From contig NC_061511.1 in the NCBI RefSeq assembly GCF_022539505.1, positions 31,320,620 to 31,384,619 on the forward strand: a stretch of 64,000 nucleotides of DNA. The letters run 5' to 3'. The translations under genes were made by a program, and so were the position numbers. The first letter of the stretch is position 1, and each line of letters opens with the position of its first letter. This DNA comes from Lolium rigidum (taxonomy: Eukaryota > Streptophyta > Magnoliopsida > Poales > Poaceae). Of the stretch, positions 44,855 through 58,986 are shown one piece after another. Under the pieces are notes generated by a model. It worked only from the letters and a program-made list of their open reading frames with translations. It had not been told where the DNA came from and made no database searches.

Positions 44855-46509
44855 TTAAGTTTCTAATAGGTACTGGTTGGGTTCTTAAATAGAATTGGTC
44901 TATATGTAGCAAGTATAAGCAGGTTTATTACTATAGTGGATTATGGGTATCATATCAAAGAATGATGGTCAAGGTGTTGTTATGAGTTAGGGTTTACTGT
45001 GGCTTCACACTTACTTTACTAAGTAGTCACTAATGGTTTCTAAACTAGGTGGGTTGTGATCTTCTTATGTAGGGTTTAGTTGGATAGGAGCATGTGATGT
45101 GAGTTGCTACACAAGGTTGGTATTAGGGTTTATCATTATGGTTCTACTAGGGTTTGATGGTTGAGGTTGATCCTAATGGTATGGTATATAGGAATAATGA
45201 TCAACGGTGTCAATGTGAGATTAGCAAGTTAGGGTTTGTAATTAAGTGGCACTAGTGGATCATACAAGGTTTATTCAAAAATGAAGATATGAAATGATGA
45301 CTTCATGTGAATTGTTTCTATTCGGTGGACCATGATTTGTATTTGTTGATTACATCATAAGGTTCTCTATGTCAGATGGAATTCACATGATCTGTATGTG
45401 TTGAGTTACTAGGTCTTAGGGTTCAAGCATTTTCAAATGATCACATAAAATAATGGGATCTAGATTCTAACTTATAATAAAACTAGGGTTTCTAAATTAT
45501 GATCCAATTCTTAAAGTAATGCTTGGTACTAGAATTAATGTGATCAAGTACTTTGCACAAAATTAATAATAGCCTTATCATTTAATTATTTTAAAGGGTT
45601 GAAGAATTAAAATAATTACTAGTTAGGGTTTAATTAGAAATTAGGGTTTCCTAATTATTGTTAGGTTTTAAAATAATGACTTGTTAACTAAAGATGTTTA
45701 AGTAAATACGTTTTGAATTACCAAAATAATGTTGGCTTATAATATTTTCTTGAGTTATTATTATTTATAGAAAGTAGGAAATTGTAACATGCAATTTAGG
45801 GTTTATGAATTACCACTAATATTTAAGTTAATGCAAACATGATAAAGAAAATTAATCTTAACATTTTAATTAGTTACTGAATAGTTAAAATTTAAATTTG
45901 AAGCTTTACTAATTATTGAATTCAATTTGAATTTTAAACAATTAGAAAGACATAATTAATAAAGATAAAAATAAGTGAATTTTTATTTTGACACACATTT
46001 TTGTTTTATATTTTATTTGCATAGAGTTTATTTTTGTGAGCATTTTGATATATTATTCATAATTTTCTGAGTTAAAATGAATTTTCTATGATTTTGCAAA
46101 GTTTCAGATATTTACTGGTTTTAAAATTAAACCTAAATACTAAACGTACCGGCTCGTTTCTACCCACACAAGGCTGACAGGTGGGGTCATTGACTGGGTC
46201 AGCTGCCACGATGGCAACGACCAGTCAACAACGACCAGTGGGTCCCTCTCCACATCACCCTACCGGCGGCTCAACGCCGGCGAGGCAGGGCACGACGGAG
46301 ACGCCGATTTAAGGCCTCCCGGGATGCGCGAGTACAATTTTCTGGATCCCCACGACCTACTGAACACGATGGTGGTGGCGGTTTTCCGAGAAACTCGCCG
46401 GAGCATCGCCGGCAACCATGTGCGGCGGCGGCGCACTCCGGCAAAGGATCGAACGCGATCTACCGAGGGTTCGAGGAAGCAAGAGTAGATGCCGGAGATG
46501 CGTGTGCTC

Positions 46510-46771
46510 ACCCGGAAGACGATGAGACCCTCGGCGAGGCTTGAGGTGGTCGGAGACGACGGCAATAGGACGCTTTCCGACAAGCTCGGGTGAAAGGGAA
46601 CGCCAAAATTCTCCCTCCTCCTTGCTCCGCTTGATGTCGTACTCCTCCAGGATGCTCCTGGTGATGATGTGCGCCGCCAGGACTGCTTGGTTGGCCCGGG
46701 GGTGGCTTGTACCCTCGAGTTCTTCCTCGTCTCCGGCGTACTGGCACGGATGGAATTGAGAGCTAGAGAGA
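46510..46771 (-). other. Protein-like open frame in the LARD LTR leader
   Basis: Starting about 60 bp downstream of the TATA box, one minus-strand frame reads an acidic, protein-like peptide (DEEELEGTSHPRANQAVLAA, then ILEEYDIKRSKEEGEFW and GKRPIAVVSDHLK) ending at a possible splice donor G|GTGAGC (46513). It has no ATG of its own in frame. The second LTR has compensating indels here. It may be captured exon sequence or a relic of an upstream gene; no family recognised. Confidence 0.3.
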
Positions 46772-46831
46772 GATAGAGAAGATCTGGAGGAGTGGATGAG
46801 ATCAAGAAGTGCTCGGCGGTTCTTTTACCCC

Positions 46832-46839
46832 TATTTATA
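46832..46839 (-). promoter_or_regulatory. LARD LTR TATA box, first copy
   Basis: Minus-strand GCCTATAAATAGGGG, in a GC-rich block about 2.57 kb from the LTR start, giving a long U3 and an R-U5 of roughly 4 kb. Confidence 0.6.
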
Positions 46840-49411
46840 GGCCGAGGGGAGCACGGAGGCTGCGACACGACGACGGCGACGGTGAAGAGGTGGCGGTCTC
46901 TCGGAGACTTTGATTTGGCGAAGATCTTTTCGCCCGTGGATAGGCTCCGGACGCGAGAGACATAGAGAGGAGTTCTGAAGCTTCTACGTGTCCGGACGTC
47001 CTTATCGTCGACGAGGATCGTGGCCTACCGGCTCAAGCTCCTGTCGACGCCGGGAAGACGACGGTCACGTTTTTCCTCTCGCACGATTCTTAAAGCCACC
47101 CGAAACGGTGGGCTGGTGCTTGGTTCGTGGACCGGGCTACCGGTGGGCTTGCGTGGACGTGGTGGTGATGGGCTGCTGCGGTGCTGAGGTCCACCAGGTA
47201 AGTTTCCCTCCAATTCTCTTTTAAATTTCTGTTTTGAATTCTGTTTTGTTTACTATTTTCTCGGTTTGAATTCAAATTTGATTTCTGCTTTGTTTTGTAG
47301 GTTCAAAACTATTTGAATATCAATATCATTTTATGATAATACCCATCGCATTGTTTTGTTTTTAAACAACCATTTATAATGGATTAACTTTAGTTCTTAT
47401 AAAGCACAAGTTAAAATTCAAATAGATATGAATTTTAGGGTTCAATTCAATTATTTTAAATTTAGGAATCAATTCTGTTTTAAAAGATCTAAAATTGATA
47501 ACATGTGAATGGTGAACATATTATATTTTTCTAGGGCTTAACCATAATGATTACTCACATATAATTTAGTTATGGCTAGGGTTTAAATTAAATGGTGTTG
47601 AGAATGGAATGGTTCATGATTTTATGTGAAGAATTGTTCTTAGGGTTTAAGAAGATGGTTTGGATCAACTCTATAATTACTAATCTTGCTTAGTAACTTC
47701 TAGCTCCAATTATCGGAGATAGATCCTATGCTCATCATGGTTAACTCAACTACTTATATGATGATTATATTTTATAAAATACCATTTCATTGGGTTTACT
47801 AAGCAATTTCCTTGGGAGCCAAAATAGAATTGGATAATGGTTCACTCTACTCACCAAATGGTATTTAGTTTTTAAGCATATATGGCTTGGCTTTTACTTG
47901 TGATACATGATACACAAGTTAGGACATGTTATTTTATGTGGGATTGATTCCATATGACAAGGTTTAGGGTTTTGGGAATACTTCACCATTTGAAGTATTA
48001 AATAGGCATGAGGTATGGCAGGGTTCTATTTGTAATCTAAATTTATACTTGTATTGAAACTCAAATTGGGTTTAGGGTTTTAGTAGTGATCACCAATGTG
48101 ATACACCACTAAGATTAGGTATGACCATAAGCTTGATCATGTTTTAGTGGCTAGGTTCATCCTCCTCACTTAGGTAGAATTATTGTCTCAAGGCAATGCT
48201 AGGTTTGTCTCAAGTGTTTGGATAAACAAGGTTTAAATATCATATCAATACTACACAAGGCATGAGTATTGGTTTGGTTAACTACTAATGTTTTACTTAT
48301 TATTTCATGAGAAGAATGAGATCTATGATCACATGTATAGGTTTAACTTATCCTCTCAATTTATAAGGATAAGATCATGTATTAAACTTGATCCACTTAT
48401 TCCTCACTCATCTCTCTTCTTTAATACTTATGTCCACACACTCACTTAGATTCTTAGGGTTTATGATCATCACCTAAATTGTAATGATCAATATTGGCCT
48501 CATAACAATTCATTGGTGAATTATGGTTCTCTCTCCAAGATCAAGTATAAGTCAATATACTTGAGTGTACCTCTTTAGGTTGAGCTCTTTTTAATAGGTA
48601 GGGTTTCTCTAGGGTTTATGATCATTACCAAGGTGTAATGATCACCACACTTGCCTCTCTCTTGGATCACTAGTAAAAGAGGTTCTTACTTACTATTAAG
48701 TATTAGCTAGGTCAAATAGGGTTTAGTACTTGACTTATATTTCTTGTATCATTGGTTAGTATCAACAAGTACCTCACTTGGATAAGGTTTAAATATTTAG
48801 TTAGGTTCTATTGAATGCATAATATAAGCATATGAATAGTTCTCTCCTTTCTCTAGGTTTAATGGAATGAGTTAGGAAACAAGATTGGAATGGTCAAGGG
48901 TTAATGAAGAATGAATATGAGTGTTCTTGACTTGGGTTCAAGCATTGTAGTTGAAAAGATACACCATGTGACTCATGTTAGGAACATTTATTTAGTAGAA
49001 GACATGGATAAGATAAGTAAAGAATAGTTTCTTAATTAATTGTGTTCTTTGATTTAGGATTGAATAATTATTCATGTGTTGTTGTAAGGAATGTCATATT
49101 GAGATCCTTTATAAGATCTTGTAGTTGACCCTTACTTAAGGTATTGTTTGTCGTAAAACTAATTCTATTTGATCTAGCCCATAGATCAAATCATCTCTAC
49201 CCAAAACAAGGTTTTAGCAAAGGTCACAGAGTGAAGTTTATAGCGCTTGACTTGATGATCTACTTCAATTCCAAGCAAGTCAAGTGAAACTTCAGTTCAT
49301 CGTGGTAAGTTTTATTTGAAAGCGTGAAAATCCCCTGGATTTTCTATGCATGAATGCAATGCACACTTTGGTGTTCTCTCATTTTATTGCCTCTAAACCT
49401 GGGATATTACA

Positions 49412-52331
49412 GCCTCTCCCCCTTAAACTGAACTTCGTCCCGAAGTTCGAACGCTCTCATGTTTCGGAATGTGGAACGGACTTGAACAGATCACAATCCT
49501 TTTAAACTCCCTAGTGATCTCATTAGATATAATTGAATATATCCCTTGTCTCGATCCTTCATGAAGTCTTCTGATGTCTGGCACTGATACTTTCTTTAAT
49601 TACATGATTTCATCCAACACTCTAAGCTTCTAGTCTTACTCTTTAAAGATCCTTGGTTTAGGACATCTTATTGTACTAATGGACTTTACTAATGATTGTG
49701 GTGATATCTTCCTATTTGGGTACTCAAAGCTTGGTTATACCAGCTGTGGTAATCCAGCTGTGGTACCCAAACCTTAAGTCTAAAGGATTGGTTTAAAGTA
49801 AGGTATTGTTTTTCCCTTACTACCATAACGAATGTAATGGTACTTAGTAAGGTATTTACTATAGGCATGGTCCTGGTTGTTTAGTCTTACGAATGGATTA
49901 GACTCATTTAGTCCATCCAATCATGGCTTCTAGTTCATACTATTTATTTTCCTTTTGGTTTCTTTAGGTTCCATGAAAGGAATCTTTCTAATAGGCTTAT
50001 GTTTTGGTATGGTCAAACTCCTGCGATCTTAAGCCATCCTAAGCTTTGATTGTCCTCCGACATCTTCTTCATCCAACTTCATTATCTTAGACTTACTTGA
50101 GCTCTTTTACTTCTGAGTAATTATCAATTACCCACTCAAGTTAAGGTATAACCCTTACTTCCTCGAGATATGAACCTCGACTTCTGGTCTGACAACCTCC
50201 TGAGAGTACGATTGTATGGATACTTCCACCAATCTTATGAAAATAGGATCGGACTTCCTCTCAGTTCAGACCTTCTTCTTCGTCTTTCATACTCCAAATC
50301 ATATCTTAATACTTCTCCTTCAATCTTCCTCTCCCCTTGGAGTTTACTAATGATCTTCAAACTCCTTTTCTTCTAATCATTAAACTCCAAGGCAGTAAGA
50401 TTGGTTTAAGTCCGGTTTATATTTTGTACCTTTCTAAAGTCTCACGAATAATTATTTGCGGTGTATCCCCACACAGTTGTGGGTATCCGATATGAATCCT
50501 CCGACTAAATATTTATTAGCTACGGAATACCAGCTACGGAATCCCTCTTTCCTTTAGAGTGAAAGAACGATTAATCTGTGGACTATTTGTTACCAGCTGC
50601 AGACTACCTAACACGAGATGTGGCTTATTGAATACCAGCTGTGGCTATGTTATGGTTTTAGGCAATATCTACCTACCAGCTGTGGCTTCTTACATAGTTT
50701 TAGTTAAGATATACCTCACTTCACATACTTTCTCTTCATGATTATCCTATATCAGCTGCGGTCTTATTATACCAGCTATGACTTCACTTGTCTATTTTCC
50801 TTCTTCTAGGGTTTGTTTTGCAAGATAACCACTTGTTGATACTATGAAAATAGTATTGTAAGTGACTTCACTTGCATTACCTTCTTCCATAATGAATATG
50901 TCTCCACTTCTACTCGCTCCATATTCACTAATGTTCTCACCTTCATGATACTTCCATGTTGAAGTACTCCTTGATTAAGGATAAAAGTGAGTTTTGTTTA
51001 GTCCTTCCTTCAGAGTATTGTGGTTACTTCCCACAATTTTACTTCCTTCATCCAGTGAACCTTCATCTTGTCTTCAAAATCTTCAGAATTCGTCACTTCC
51101 TTACACGAATACCTTTACCCTCTAGACCTATAACATCAAGTAAGAGCTTGATATTGCAACATGCATTTGCATATCAAAGTCAAACTTCATGTATGGATCT
51201 AGTCAAACAATAAAAATCCAATAATATCCAAGAAAATCCAGCTTTGTGCTTATAATACACACCCTTATATGCCTGAATATAATAGTTGGGTAAAACATCC
51301 CTAAACATCAGGCTCAGATGTGTAGTATATAACACCATATAAGATAGGTTTAGGTTGTGATACTTAGCACGAATACGTGAATTTCTACTATTTGTCTCAA
51401 CATTTATCTTAATTGCACATTTGCAATGAGACAACTTGAAACAAAATGGCCTGGGATAGCTGAAGTTAACCTAGTTTTCTATGGAAGTACTAACAAAATA
51501 GTATACCATATATATGTGCTATTGAGGACTACTTCCTATAATACAATTAGTTCTAACATGTCTACTCTAAACACATGATTGTTTAGAATATACCACCTAT
51601 AACTCTAGGTTTTCTCTATGTGATATGCTCTAAATAAACCTTCTTTAAATTAAGGACTATGGTTTTAACATACTTGGTACAGTTATTAGGATTTTAAGGC
51701 CTAAGCTTTCGAACTATTCCCTAAATCCTACTCCTTATCATTCTTTTGTTATTGTACTTATGATGGTCTACTCCATCACATCATGACCCTCAAGTGAATC
51801 ATATATGATTACCAACTCTACCATGAAAAGTAGTCTTATATAACTCCTATCACTCTTCCTTACTTCCTATGATTGACTCATCATAGACATATACTACCTT
51901 ATATAACTTATCTCTCTTACTTAACATCAGTCATTTGACATTTTAAATGACTCTTACTTAACCATAACTTGCGTTGGTATACTTCTTCCAATAGGATATC
52001 TTCCTTATGGTTGTATCCTCTCTTTGGACTACCATGTGTGGTATACCAACTATGGTCTACTACCACCCTTTATCTTAAGCTCCAATGGTGTTCTAATTAT
52101 TGGGAATGAAGCAAGATAACTAATCAACTATACTTAAGAAAGATAGATAAGAAAAATTGACTCAAGTTTGTCAGGATTATTCTCAAGTGAATACCCATCT
52201 CAAGTCAAAAGAATAGTTGGTTTAAGCATAGTTGACTTAGCTAAGACTACTTCCTATAGACACTACCAAACCTATAGGTCTCCTTTAAAAGGTTTTAATC
52301 CTAGGGTCAAAGAATTTGCTCTGATACCAGC
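49412..52331 (-). other. LARD internal domain, first copy
   Basis: 2.92 kb, AT-rich, no gag or pol. Just inside the left end is the imperfect palindrome GAACTTCGTCCCGAAGTTCG. It contains at least ten scattered copies of TACCAGCTGTGG and close variants (49738, 49753, 50528, 50591, 50633, 50674, 50750, 50770, 52044, 52325). Short frames (for example 50956-51213 plus, 52168-52527 plus) have no domains. Confidence 0.7.
52318..52329 (-). promoter_or_regulatory. LARD primer-binding site, first internal copy
   Basis: GCTCTGATACCA, complement of the initiator-Met primer site, two bases from the LTR edge (TGTGGTGACCC at 52332). Confidence 0.8.
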
Positions 52332-55300
52332 TGTGGTGACCCAGCGTACCACTGCATGGTGTAGTACACAAGTCGTTGACATAACACAAGTGAAACACCG
52401 TTCCACTCACATTACATCCCTCAGAGTGGTACAACAGAAACATATGCGAGTCCAAGGTATGTTTATAGAAAGATACACAAACGGTTTACAGAAGATCAAC
52501 ATAACCTCCTACTTTACATTGAGGTAAAAGTTCAAATAAAGCTCCAGAAGAACGACTCGTAGTCTAACTTATTGCAAAATAAAGCTAAAGAACTACTGGG
52601 CTTGCTACAGACATCTAGCTACTTAGGTGCTAGGATTAGGGAAATGTTCCCTTCTATTGCTAGTCTAAGTTTCCACTATAGTTGATGCAGCCGTTGACTT
52701 CATTGACTTCTTTGCTTGGATTCTTCGTCTTGTTGCGGTTGACTCCTTTGCCTTCGGGTTCCACGGTAGTTTCTCCTTCGGTGCCTCCATAGCTAAGCAG
52801 GGGATTTAAGAGAGGGATGAGTACGAGCGTACTCAGCAAGTTCATATTAGGGAATAGGTGTATCATGCACTAGCTACAGCCACAGACCAGAAAGTCATAG
52901 GCAAATGCAAGTTTTCATAAACATTTCTTCAAAAGGTTTATTTTATTCTGAAAACTATGCCCGTCAGTCTTCACAGGTTGACTAGAACTTCATGGAGTTC
53001 CTTTCCTGCCGCGTTCGCAGTTCCCTTCCCGGAACAGGGAGTGACAGCCACAATTCTTGATACCCTTTGTAGAGGTGCGTTACTTTTCCCATAAGAGATC
53101 TCACCCTTTTTGCCATCCGCAGGGACTTGCCCCCGTTCACACTTCCTTGGTGTGAGGCCAGGTATAAAGATCCAAGCCCACACCGCCTTCTCCGCGACCT
53201 CGCAGACCCACCCTTTTGTAAGTCTGTCCTCTCCTATATCTATGGGTAGACTAACACAGGCACTTGTTCTCTCCTATACCGTTAAGGTAGACTGATCCGA
53301 ACAACTTATGTGCCCTGTTCTATACACCATAGATAGACTGATCCGGACAACCCTTACAATCCTTCATAGACCGATAATAAGTCTACCCTCTCCTGTATCT
53401 AATGGTAGACTGTGCAGGACCACATGTCCCCACCTTTACCAAAGATAGACCGATCCGGGCAACCCTTATTACCAATCCGTTGGCATGCGAGAGGGAAAAG
53501 ATACAGCTGGCTTCCCCGCAGCCATTATAGATCTTATGGTCAACGCGATATGTACGGCGCTAGAATCACTGGACGGCATTGGTACTTAGTCCTAGATGAA
53601 TAGTACCCTTGCAATGGAACCTCCACCAATCAACACATACCATGGTTCCATTGCCATCCACATAGTCATATTCATAATTCGAAAATAATATTTGCTTTTC
53701 AATGCAAGAGTGATAAGTATAGTACTTTGCATATAATTTGATAAAAATAATCAAATGACATGAGCAAGCGATGAACTTGCCTTTCTTGACTGCAAGATTA
53801 TGCAGGCAAAAGCTTCGATACGTGAGAACTCCAAATGCTGAAATACCACCATTGTCCGGTAAGGACAATGTTTAAAGAATTGGCAAAGATGCTATAATGC
53901 ATAATATGAGATGCAATTGTCCCGAGCGTAACCTAACCTCGATGATTTAGGATGGACGAGTTGTAAAGATTTCTTTAGTGTGTGTTGCACTTTTAGGATG
54001 GTTCTCAAACAAGGTTCTTATTAGGGTTGGTGATATTAATAGCATAAACAAGTGATATAATACATCATAACAATCAAACACATAAAGAATAGTGGTGGAA
54101 CAATATGTAAAGAACGGTTGTCAATTTTTAAGTTCTATGATGCATGGTTGAGGATTATATGTATTATACTTCAAAAGAATAACTTTTGAAGAACATGTTG
54201 ATTAAGAAATAATAAGTATTTCAAATAAGAACTATGGTTTCTATGGTTGAATTGACATAAGTACTTCAAAAGAATAACTTTTGAAGAACATGTCAAGTTT
54301 AAGAATAAAGTTATTATAATTAGGAGCTATGGCTTCTAGGGTTTGATTAGGATTTGTACTTCAAAAGAATAACTTTTGAAGAACAGGTTAAATAATAATA
54401 AGAACTACTTTAAACAGGAACTAAGTGCTTCTAGGGTTTACTATTGGATTCATTTAAGTTTCTAATAGGTACTGGTTGGGTTCTTAAATAGAATTGGTCT
54501 ATATGTAGCAAGTATAAGCAGGTTTATTACTATAGTGGATTATGGGTATCATATCAAAGAATGATGGTCAAGGTGTTGTTATGAGTTAGGGTTTACTATG
54601 GCTTCACACTTACTTTACTAAGTAGTCACTAATGGTTTCTAAACTAGGTGGGTTGTGATCTTCTTATGTAGGGTTTAGTTGGATAGGAGCATGTGATGTG
54701 AGTTGCTACACAAGGTTGGTATTAGGGTTTATCATTATGGTTCTACTAGGGTTTGATGGTTGAGGTTGATCCTAATGGTATGGTATATAGGAATAATGAT
54801 CAACGGTGTCAATGTGAGATTAGCAAGTTAGGGTTTGTAATTAAGTGGCACTAGTGGATCATACAAGGTTTATTCAAAAATGAAGATATGAAATGATGAC
54901 TTCATGTGAATTGTTTCTATTCTGGTGGACCATGATTTGTATTTGTTGATTACATCATAAGGTTCTCTATTACGGTGGACCATGATTTGTATTTGTTGAT
55001 TACATCTTAGGGTTCAAGCATTTTCAAATGATCACATAAAATAATGGGATCTAGATTCTAACTTATAATAAAACTAGGGTTTCTAAATTATGATCCAATT
55101 CTTAAAGTAATGCTTGGTACTAGAATTAATGTGATCAAGTACTTTGCACAAAATTAATAATAGCCTTATCATTTAATTATTTTAAAGGGTTGAAGAATTA
55201 AAATAATTACTAGTTAGGGTTTAATTAGAAATTAGGGTTTCCTAATTATTGTTAGGTTTTAAAATAATGACTTGTTAACTAAAGATGTTTAAGTAAATAC

Positions 55301-58300
55301 GTTTTGAATTACCAAAATAATGTTGGCTTATAATATTTTCTTGAGTTATTATTATTTATAGAAAGTAGGAAATTGTAACATGCAATTTAGGGTTTATGAA
55401 TTACCACTAATATTTAAGTTAATGCAAACATGATAAAGAAAATTAATCTTAACATTTTAATTAGTTACTGAATAGTTAAAATTTAAATTTGAAGCTTTAC
55501 TAATTATTGAATTCAATTTGAATTTTAAACAATTAGAAAGACATAATTAATAAAGATAAAAATAAGTGAATTTTTATTTTGACACACTTTTTTTTATATT
55601 TTATTTGCATAGAGTTTATTTTTGTGAGCATTTTGATATATTATTCATAATTTTCTGAGTTAAAATGAATTTTCTATGATTTTGCAAAGTTTCAGATATT
55701 TACTGGTTTTAAAATTAAACCTAAATACTAAACGTACCGGCTCGTTTCTACCCACACAGGCTGACAGGTGGGGTCATTGACTGGGTCAGCTGCCACGATG
55801 GCAACGACCAGTCAACAACGACCAGTGGGTCCCTCTCCACATCACCCTACCGGCGGCTCAACGCCGGCGAGGCAGGGCACGACGGAGACGCCGATTTAAG
55901 GCCTCCCGGGATGCGCGAGTACAATTTTCTGGATCCCCACGACCTACTGAACACGATGGTGGTGGCGGTTTTCCGAGAAACTCGCCGGAGCATCGCCGGC
56001 AACCATGTGCGGCGGCGGCGCACTCCGGCAAAGGATCGAACGCGATCTACCGAGGGTTCGAGGAAGCAAGAGTAGATGCTGGAGATGCGTGTGCTCACCC
56101 GGAAGACGATGAGACCCTCGGCGAGGCTTGAGGTGGTCGGAGACGACGGCAATAGGACGCTTTCCGACAAGCTCGGGTGAAAGGGAACGCCAAAATTCTC
56201 CCTCCTCCTTGCTCCGCTTGATGTCGTACTCCTCCGAGGATGCTCCCGGTGATGATGTGCGCCGCCGGAGTCGCTTGGTTGGCCCGGGGTGGCTTGTACC
56301 CTCGAGTTCTTCCTCGTCTCCGGCGTATCGGCACGGATGGAATTGAGAGCTAGAGAGAGATAGAGAAGATCTGGAGGAGTGGATGAGATCAAGAAGTGCT
56401 CGGCGGTTCTTTTACCCCTATTTATAGGCCGAGGGGAGCACGGAGGCTGCGACACGACGACGGCGACGGTGAAGAGGTGGCGGTCTCTGGAGACTTTGAT
56501 TTGGCGAAGATCTTTTCGCCCGTGGATAGGCTCGGACGCGAGAGACATAGAGAGGAGTTCTGGAAGCTTCTACGTGTCCGGGACGTCCTTATCGTCGACG
56601 AGGATCGTGGCCTACTGGCTCAAGCTCTCTGTCGACGCCGGGGAAGACGACGGTCACGTTTTTCCTCTCGCACGATTCTTAAAGCCACCCGAAACGGTGG
56701 GCTGGTGCTTGGTTCGTGGACTGGGCTACTGGTGGGCTTGCGTGGACGTGGTGGTGATGGGCTGCTGCGGTGCTGAGGTCCACCAGGTAAGTTTCCCTCC
56801 AATTCTCTTTTAAATTTCTGTTTTGAATTCTGTTTTGTTTACTATTTTCTGGTTTGAATTCAAATTTGATTTCTGCTTTGTTTTGTAGGTTCAAAACTAT
56901 TTGAATATCAATATCATTTTATGATAATACCCACTGCATTGTTTTGTTTTTAAACAACCATTTATAATGGATTAACTTTAGTTCTTATAAAGCACAAGTT
57001 AAAATTCAAATAGATATGAATTTTAGGGTTCAATTCAATTATTTTAAATTTAGGAATCAATTCTGTTTTAAAAGATCTAAAATTGATAACATGTGAATGG
57101 TGAACATATTATATTTTTCTAGGGCTTAACCATAATGATTACTCACATATAATTTAGTTATGGCTAGGGTTTAAATTAAATGGTGTTGAGAATGGAATGG
57201 TTCATGATTTTATGTGAAGAATTGTTCTTAGGGTTTAAGAAGATGGTTTGGATCAACTCTATAATTACTAATCTTGCTTAGTAACTTCTAGCTCCAATTA
57301 TCGGAGATAGATCCTATGCTCATCATGGTTAACTCAACTACTTATATGATGATTATATTTTATAAAATACCATTTCATTGGGTTTACTAAGCAATTTCCT
57401 TGGGAGCCAAAATAGAATTGGATAATGGTTCACTCTACTCACCAAATGGTATTTAGTTTTTAAGCATATATGGCTTGGCTTTTACTTGTGATACATGATA
57501 CACAAGTTAGGACATGTTATTTTATGTGGGATTGATTCCATATGACAAGGTTTAGGGTTTTGGGAATACTTCACCATTTGAAGTATTAAATAGGCATGAG
57601 GTATGGCAGGGTTCTATTTGTAATCTAAATTTATACTTGTATTGAAACTCAAATTTGGTTTAGGGTTTTAGTAGTGATCACCACCACTAAGATTAGGTAT
57701 GACCATAAGCTTGATCATGTTTTAGTGGCTAGGTTCATCCTCCTCACTTAGGTAGAATTATTGTCTCAAGGCAATGCTAGGTTTGTCTCAAGTGGTTGGA
57801 TAAACAAGGTTTAAATATCATATCAATACTACACAAGGCATGAGTATTGGTTTGGTTAACTACTAATGTTTTACTTATTATTTCATGAGAAGAATGAGAT
57901 CTATGATCACATGTATAGGTTTAACTTATCCTCTCAATTTATAAGGATAAGATCATGTATTAAACTTGATCCACTTATTCCTCACTCATCTCTCTTCTTT
58001 AATACTTATGTCCACACACTCACTTAGATTCTTAGGGTTTATGATCATCACCTAAATTGTAATGATCAATATTGGCCTCATAACAATTCATTGGTGAATT
58101 ATGGTTCTCTCTCCAAGATCAAGTATAGGTCAATATACTTGAGTGTACCTCTTTAGGTTGAGCTCTTTTTAATAGGTAGGGTTTCTCTAGGGTTTATGAT
58201 CATTACCAAGGTGTAATGATCACCACACTTGCCTCTCTCTTGGATCACTAGTAAAAGAGGTTCTTACTTACTATTAAGTATTAGCTAGGTCAAATAGGGT

Positions 58301-58986
58301 TTAGTACTTGACTTATATTTCTTGTATCATTGGTTAGTATCAACAAGTACCTCACTTGGATAAGGTTTAAATATTTAGTTAGGTTCTATTGAATGCATAA
58401 TATAAGCATATGAATAGTTCTCTCCTTTCTCTAGGTTTAATGGAATGAGTTAGGAAACAAGATTGGAATGGTCAAGGGTTAATGAAGAATGAATATGAGT
58501 GTTCTTGACTTGGGTTCAAGCATTGTAGTTGAAAAGATACACCATGTGACTCATGTTAGGAACATTTATTTAGTAGAAGACATGGATAAGATAAGTAAAG
58601 AATAGTTTCTTAATTAATTGTGTTCTTTGATTTAGGATTGAATAATTATTCATGTGTTGTTGTAAGGAATGTCATATTGAGATCCTTTATAAGATCTTGT
58701 AGTTGACCCTTACTTAAGGTATTGTTTGTCGTAAAACTAATTCTATTTGATCTAGCCCATAGATCAAATCATCTCTACCCAAAACAAGGTTTTAGCAAAG
58801 GTCACAGTGAAGTTTATAGCGCTTGACTTGATGATCTACTTCAATTCCAGCAAGTCAAGTGAAACTTCGATTCATCGTGGTAAGTTTTATTTGAAAGCGT
58901 GAAAATTCCCCGGATTTTCTATGCATGAATGCAATGCACACTTTGGTGTTCTCTCATTTTATTGCCTCTAAACCTGGGATATTACG
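52332..58986 (-). repeat. LARD LTR, second copy (complete, ~6,655 bp)
   Basis: Runs from TGTGGTGACCCAGCG to GGGATATTACG (CG where copy 1 has CAG). TATA box at about 56419-56426. Relative to copy 1 it has a local duplication (54923-54955 repeated at 54973-55005, replacing other sequence) and a 10-bp deletion near 57682. Confidence 0.82.

Larger units (their letters stand above)
43721..49411 (-). repeat. LARD LTR, first copy (partial)
   Basis: AT-rich with many AGGGTTT motifs, three hairpin repeats (44569-44781), a GC-rich block (46150-47200) with the TATA box, and an end at GGGATATTACA (49411), the LTR start on the minus strand. The missing part is in the gap. Frames within it (for example 46260-46868 minus, 202 codons) show no domain and are not conserved in frame between copies. 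Confidence 0.8.

Noticed and set aside
46260..46868. 202-codon minus-strand frame in the LARD LTR as a conserved gene
   Set aside because: Basic, Ser/Arg-rich composition and changed by indels in the second LTR (55847-56548); a different frame looks more protein-like there.
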